Assembly: GCF_900177425.1 (NCBI RefSeq)
Contig: NZ_LT840184.1
Span: 1,205,487-1,269,486, forward strand
Direction of reading: 5' to 3'
Length of the DNA stretch: 64,000 nucleotides
From: Paenibacillus uliginis N3/975
Lineage (GTDB): Bacteria > Bacillota > Bacilli > Paenibacillales > Paenibacillaceae
Part shown: positions 60,854 to 64,000 of the stretch, piece after piece
How positions within the stretch are numbered: the stretch's first letter is position 1
How the letters are laid out: each line of letters opens with the position of its first letter
Notes under the pieces: model-generated
Databases searched by the model: none
What the model was told of the DNA's origin: nothing
The model's input: only the letters and a program-made list of their open reading frames with translations
Position numbers and translations under genes: made by a program

Positions 60854-62179
60854 ATGATTCATCTCATTATGGCTATTCAAATATTAAGCTTCTTTTTTAT
60901 TTTTCAATCCATTTCACGCTATTCATTTACAATCAAAGAAATAACAATTTGGTTAGTGATTTTTTTAATGATTGGATTTGTATCCACATATTTTATTGGA
61001 GTATGGGGAGCCGTTACGCTATTTTTCTGTTTTATTGGCATGTCCTACTTTAAAAATCATAAAACATTTACCGCTTTAGGTGTTTTTTACGGCGCATATG
61101 CGTTGGTCATGAATTCATTTCTAGGTTATCTTGCAGCAGATCCGATTACATGGTTCGTTGAATTTTTATTTAGACAATCATCAGCCAATATTGAGTATCT
61201 TCCTTATCTTTTGACAGCGATGGCACCGCCTATTATTAATGAAATCGGGCTTAGATTGGTACGTCGCTATTTTCCGCAGCTTAACAAAGATCTCATACAG
61301 GAATCCAGCAAAGTCATTCTTTTTCCGGTAATTGTTCTCTTAATTATTATTATCATTTCGGTATATCCGATTTTATCCATTGGCAATACAACCGGTGAAT
61401 TTAGTTCCTTCCAAAGAACATTACTCTTAGGCATGTGGTTGCTATTTGTTATTGCTCTGCTGTACATGCAGTTTCAATACAATCATATTCAAAAAAGGGA
61501 AATTGAAAGATCTAAAAGTGAGCAATTGGTACAATTAAAAGATTACGCAGCACAGCTAGAGAAAATCTATGATGAATTCAGAGGTTTTCGTCATGACTAT
61601 GCGAACATCCTATTAACTCTAGAGGACGGGATCTATAGGGAAGACTGGGATCAAGTGAAACAAGTTTATCAACAAACCGTTAAACCGACGAGGCAATTGA
61701 TGCGTAAGAATGAATACAGCTTTGTTAAGCTGCGAAATCTACATGTCTTCGAGGTTAAAAGTATTTTGGCAGCAAAAATTTTAATGGCTCAACAAATGAA
61801 AATTGATGTGACGTTAGAAATTGAAGAACCCATTCATTCGATTCAGATGGAATTGATTTCGTTTACCCGGATTCTTTCCATTTTATTGGATAATGCGATT
61901 GAAGCAGCGGCTGAGACGGAAGATCCAAAGCTTTGGATTGTGTTATTGGAAGACCCAACAATTCAACTTATTAAAATTGAAAATAGTAGTAGAGAGAAAG
62001 TCAGTTTATGGCGATTGGAAGAACGCGGATATTCAACAAAAGGTAAGGGGCGCGGCTTAGGTTTATACAATGTACAACAAATGTTAAAACAAAATAAGTT
62101 TGCTTCACTTGAAACCGAAGTTCAATCTAACGTATTTTCACAAACGCTAATTATAAGAAAGACTGGAGTACGGTCATGA
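60854..62179 (+). CDS. GHKL sensor kinase, AgrC/BlpH-like
   Basis: A 441-aa kinase with six or seven membrane helices (about 1-215), then a coiled coil, an AgrC-type His box (FRGFRHDYANILL) and a GHKL ATPase domain (LLDNAIEAAAE, GRGLGLYNVQQML). Kinases of this type sense peptides or bacteriocins. The ATG at 60854 has GGTGGTG just upstream; the GTG at 60842 is an alternative. Its end overlaps the regulator start by 4 bases (ATGA). Codons are more AT-rich than in neighbours, suggesting acquisition by transfer. Confidence 0.85.
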   Translation: MIHLIMAIQILSFFFIFQSISRYSFTIKEITIWLVIFLMIGFVSTYFIGVWGAVTLFFCFIGMSYFKNHKTFTALGVFYGAYALVMNSFLGYLAADPITWFVEFLFRQSSANIEYLPYLLTAMAPPIINEIGLRLVRRYFPQLNKDLIQESSKVILFPVIVLLIIIIISVYPILSIGNTTGEFSSFQRTLLLGMWLLFVIALLYMQFQYNHIQKREIERSKSEQLVQLKDYAAQLEKIYDEFRGFRHDYANILLTLEDGIYREDWDQVKQVYQQTVKPTRQLMRKNEYSFVKLRNLHVFEVKSILAAKILMAQQMKIDVTLEIEEPIHSIQMELISFTRILSILLDNAIEAAAETEDPKLWIVLLEDPTIQLIKIENSSREKVSLWRLEERGYSTKGKGRGLGLYNVQQMLKQNKFASLETEVQSNVFSQTLIIRKTGVRS

Positions 62180-62931
62180 ATATATTTATATTAGAGGATA
62201 ACCTTATCCAGCAGCAACGTTTAGAACGAATTATTAAATCCTTGTCGTTAAAGCATCAGATTCATTATCGAAATATAATTTCGACGGCAAAACCGGATCA
62301 TTTATTATCGCAAATTGAAAATGCGGCCAATCATCAATTGTATTTTCTAGATTTGGAGATCAAGAATGAAGAGCAAAAAGGATTGGCTGTCGCTAAGGAG
62401 ATCAGAAAAAAAGATCCCTATGGCACGATTGTTATTGTCACCACCCATTCCGAGTTAGCGCCCAAAACCTTTGCATATCGTGTGGCTGCTTTAGATTTTA
62501 TTGAAAAAGATTTGCGAGAAGAAGAATTTATTCAAAAAGTTGAAGAGTGTCTATTAATTGCCGATGAGCGCCGAACTATCCCAGTAAGCCCGGATCATTT
62601 TTGTTTCGAGAATAAATATACCAGCTTTCAAATTCCTTTTTCAGATATTCTTTATTTCGAGACCATAGAAATTGCACATAAAATACGTTTAATCACGAAA
62701 TCTAAAGTCCTTGATTTTTATGCTGAATTAAATGAAATTGTCGATTATGATGAACGCCTCTTCCGCTGCCATCGAGCATTTGTCGTTAATTTAGCTAACA
62801 TTCGATCGATTGATAAAAAGAATAGACTTATTTTGTTTGATGATGATGTGAGTTGTTCCGTTTCAAGAAGATTGCAGAAGGAAACGATTGAAAAGATGGA
62901 AGCTTTAAGGGGGAGTGAGTTTCTGAACTAA
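62176..62931 (+). CDS. LytTR-family response regulator, AgrA-like
   Basis: A 251-aa regulator: receiver (about 1-130; LEDN at 5-8, acceptor Asp in YFLDLEIKNE, Lys in FIEKDLREE) and C-terminal LytTR DNA-binding domain (ILYFETIEIAHKIRLITKSK, RCHRAFVVNLANI). Overlaps the kinase by 4 bases and forms its cognate pair. LytTR proteins bind paired direct repeats; likely target is the ABC transporter genes downstream. A terminator follows at ~62952-63000. Confidence 0.9.
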   Translation: MNIFILEDNLIQQQRLERIIKSLSLKHQIHYRNIISTAKPDHLLSQIENAANHQLYFLDLEIKNEEQKGLAVAKEIRKKDPYGTIVIVTTHSELAPKTFAYRVAALDFIEKDLREEEFIQKVEECLLIADERRTIPVSPDHFCFENKYTSFQIPFSDILYFETIEIAHKIRLITKSKVLDFYAELNEIVDYDERLFRCHRAFVVNLANIRSIDKKNRLILFDDDVSCSVSRRLQKETIEKMEALRGSEFLN

Positions 62932-62951
62932 AGGTTTCTGAAAATGATGAA

Positions 62952-63000
62952 GTGCTAGAAGCTATTTCTTAAATGGCTGCTGGCACTTCTTTTTTATTTG
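62952..63000 (+). terminator. Terminator after the LytTR regulator
   Basis: GAAGTGC...GCACTTC with a GCT/AGC inner pairing and large loop, then TTTTTTAT. Confidence 0.7.
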
Positions 63001-63128
63001 GAAAGGGTCAAAAAAGAACCGTTTACGAAGGTTAAAGGACTGTTGGTGATATTGCTATCTATAATCGAGCGTAAAAGCCTTATCCTATGAATGTCAAATC
63101 CAAGCGGGAATAAGGAGCGAACAGAATA

Positions 63129-63854
63129 ATGGATACCATGATCCAAATCAATCAATTATCAAAATCTTATAAAGGTACCGAAACGGTCTCAAATGTAACG
63201 ATGCATATCGAAAAAGGTGAAATTTACGGTTTCTTAGGACCGAATGGTGCAGGGAAAACGACGATTATGAAAATGATTCTAAATTTGGTGAAGCCCACAT
63301 CAGGTGAGATATTGGTGCTAAATCAACCGATATCACATACGTCTTATCAATATTTAAAAAACATCGGCAGTATCATAGAATACCCCGTTTTTTACGAACG
63401 TCTAACCGCAGCTGAAAACTTAAAGTTTCATTGTGAATACGCACAGTATCATGGCGAGAATCGGATTCAGGAAGTGTTAGGAATCGTTGGTTTACAAGGG
63501 GTGGGAGATAAAAAAATACATGAATTTTCATTAGGAATGAAACAGCGGTTAGGCATTGCCAGAGCCATAATTACAAAGCCGGAAATTTTGATTTTAGATG
63601 AGCCCATCAATGGTTTAGACCCTGTGGGAATTAAAGATATTCGGATGCTTTTACTGAAGCTAAAGAATGAGTACGGTATGACAATTTTAGTCTCCAGTCA
63701 TATTGTTTCAGAGATGGAATCGATTGCGGATACGATCGGAATTATTAATCATGGAAAATTAATAAAGGAAGTTAAAATGTCGGAAATCAGAAAAGAAAGC
63801 AATTTAGAGGAGTATTTCCTAAATCTTATCGACGGAGGCAGACAACATGTTTAA
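63129..63854 (+). CDS. ABC transporter ATP-binding protein, BcrA/antibiotic-protection type
   Basis: A 241-aa ATPase: Walker A GPNGAGKTT (Lys43), signature FSLGMKQRLGIARA, Walker B ILILDEPINGLDP and switch His in VSSHIVSEME. The FSLGMKQR form of the signature is typical of the bacitracin/lantibiotic exporter group (BcrA, NisF). AAGGAG lies 11 bases upstream. Its 3' end overlaps the permease start by 8 bases. With the AgrC/AgrA-like pair before it, a peptide-antibiotic sensing and resistance unit is likely. Confidence 0.9.
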   Translation: MDTMIQINQLSKSYKGTETVSNVTMHIEKGEIYGFLGPNGAGKTTIMKMILNLVKPTSGEILVLNQPISHTSYQYLKNIGSIIEYPVFYERLTAAENLKFHCEYAQYHGENRIQEVLGIVGLQGVGDKKIHEFSLGMKQRLGIARAIITKPEILILDEPINGLDPVGIKDIRMLLLKLKNEYGMTILVSSHIVSEMESIADTIGIINHGKLIKEVKMSEIRKESNLEEYFLNLIDGGRQHV

Positions 63855-64000
63855 ACTTATGAGATTAGAATGGGAGAAAAACAATCTAGCAGGGTATTGT
63901 GCAAGAGCTGTGATTTGTATGATTATTATTTTTGGAATGGTAGCCGGAATGGCTTTATTGGCAAACGCTCAAAATGAACCTATGTTTTCAAATTTTACAG
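63847..64000 (+). CDS. ABC-2-type permease subunit (3' truncated by window edge)
   Basis: First 51 codons only. MFKLMRLEWEKNNLAGYC is a typical amphipathic lead of lantibiotic-protection permeases; the first membrane helix follows (VICMIIIFGMVAGMALL). It overlaps the ATPase gene by 8 bases, GGAGG precedes the ATG. Confidence 0.75.
   Translation, partial: MFKLMRLEWEKNNLAGYCARAVICMIIIFGMVAGMALLANAQNEPMFSNFT

Overview
The window reads as a Paenibacillus-type (Bacillota, endospore-forming) chromosome segment. The evidence is an S-box riboswitch over a met operon, a Thr T-box over ytxC-thrS, LiaFSR, spore-stage genes (ytxC, prkA, spoVR, a SASP-like gene), futalosine-pathway mqnC, and LplABC/YesMN-style sugar uptake modules. 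Ribosome sites are strong (AGGAGG-like) and GTG/TTG starts are common. I see no rRNA, tRNA, CRISPR array or intact insertion sequence.

Layout. 0-10.3 kb: end of an HRDC-domain protein, corA, the SAM-riboswitch metA-metI-metC operon (homoserine acylation, trans-sulfuration), mqnC, ytxC and T-box-controlled thrS. 10.4-19.5 kb: cell envelope and stress genes, namely a 3D-domain protein, a SASP-like peptide, liaFSR, htrA, an OmpR-type two-component pair and ispH. 19.6-26.8 kb: sugar uptake module 1 (two permeases, lipoprotein, AraC-type response regulator, YesM-type kinase). 26.9-32.5 kb: DAHP synthase, a GSI-beta glutamine synthetase behind a perfect GlnR/TnrA box, serC, trmL, an AbrB-family regulator, and two tiny reverse-strand genes (35 and 34 aa). 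32.5-42.8 kb: phosphodiester glycosidase with a coiled-coil membrane partner, ComA-like regulator, aminotransferase, PD-(D/E)XK protein, prkA, a globin-coupled oxygen sensor behind an FNR-type box, a glycine-zipper peptide and spoVR.

42.9-46.2 kb is an AT-richer accessory patch. An unrecognised 277-aa gene is translationally coupled to a WXG100 start that is broken by a stop codon. It is followed by decayed immunity-like genes: a frameshifted helical-repeat protein, a frameshifted DUF4291 gene, an unidentified fragment and a SUKH/SMI1-like fragment. I read it as the decayed remains of a type VII secretion toxin/immunity locus. kptA and a DMT transporter follow.

47.7-60.2 kb: sugar uptake module 2 (two permeases, lipoprotein), which also carries a cytosolic beta-helix protein, a 2-hydroxyacid dehydrogenase and a GNAT protein, with a converging membrane AraC regulator and an S9 peptidase. 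60.3-64 kb: an SR1P-family peptide, then an AT-rich GHKL kinase / LytTR regulator / BcrA-like ABC transporter cluster that runs off the end. A 79-bp hairpin-containing repeat occurs twice, at 41.1 and 55.7 kb, in inverted orientation, each time between convergent genes.
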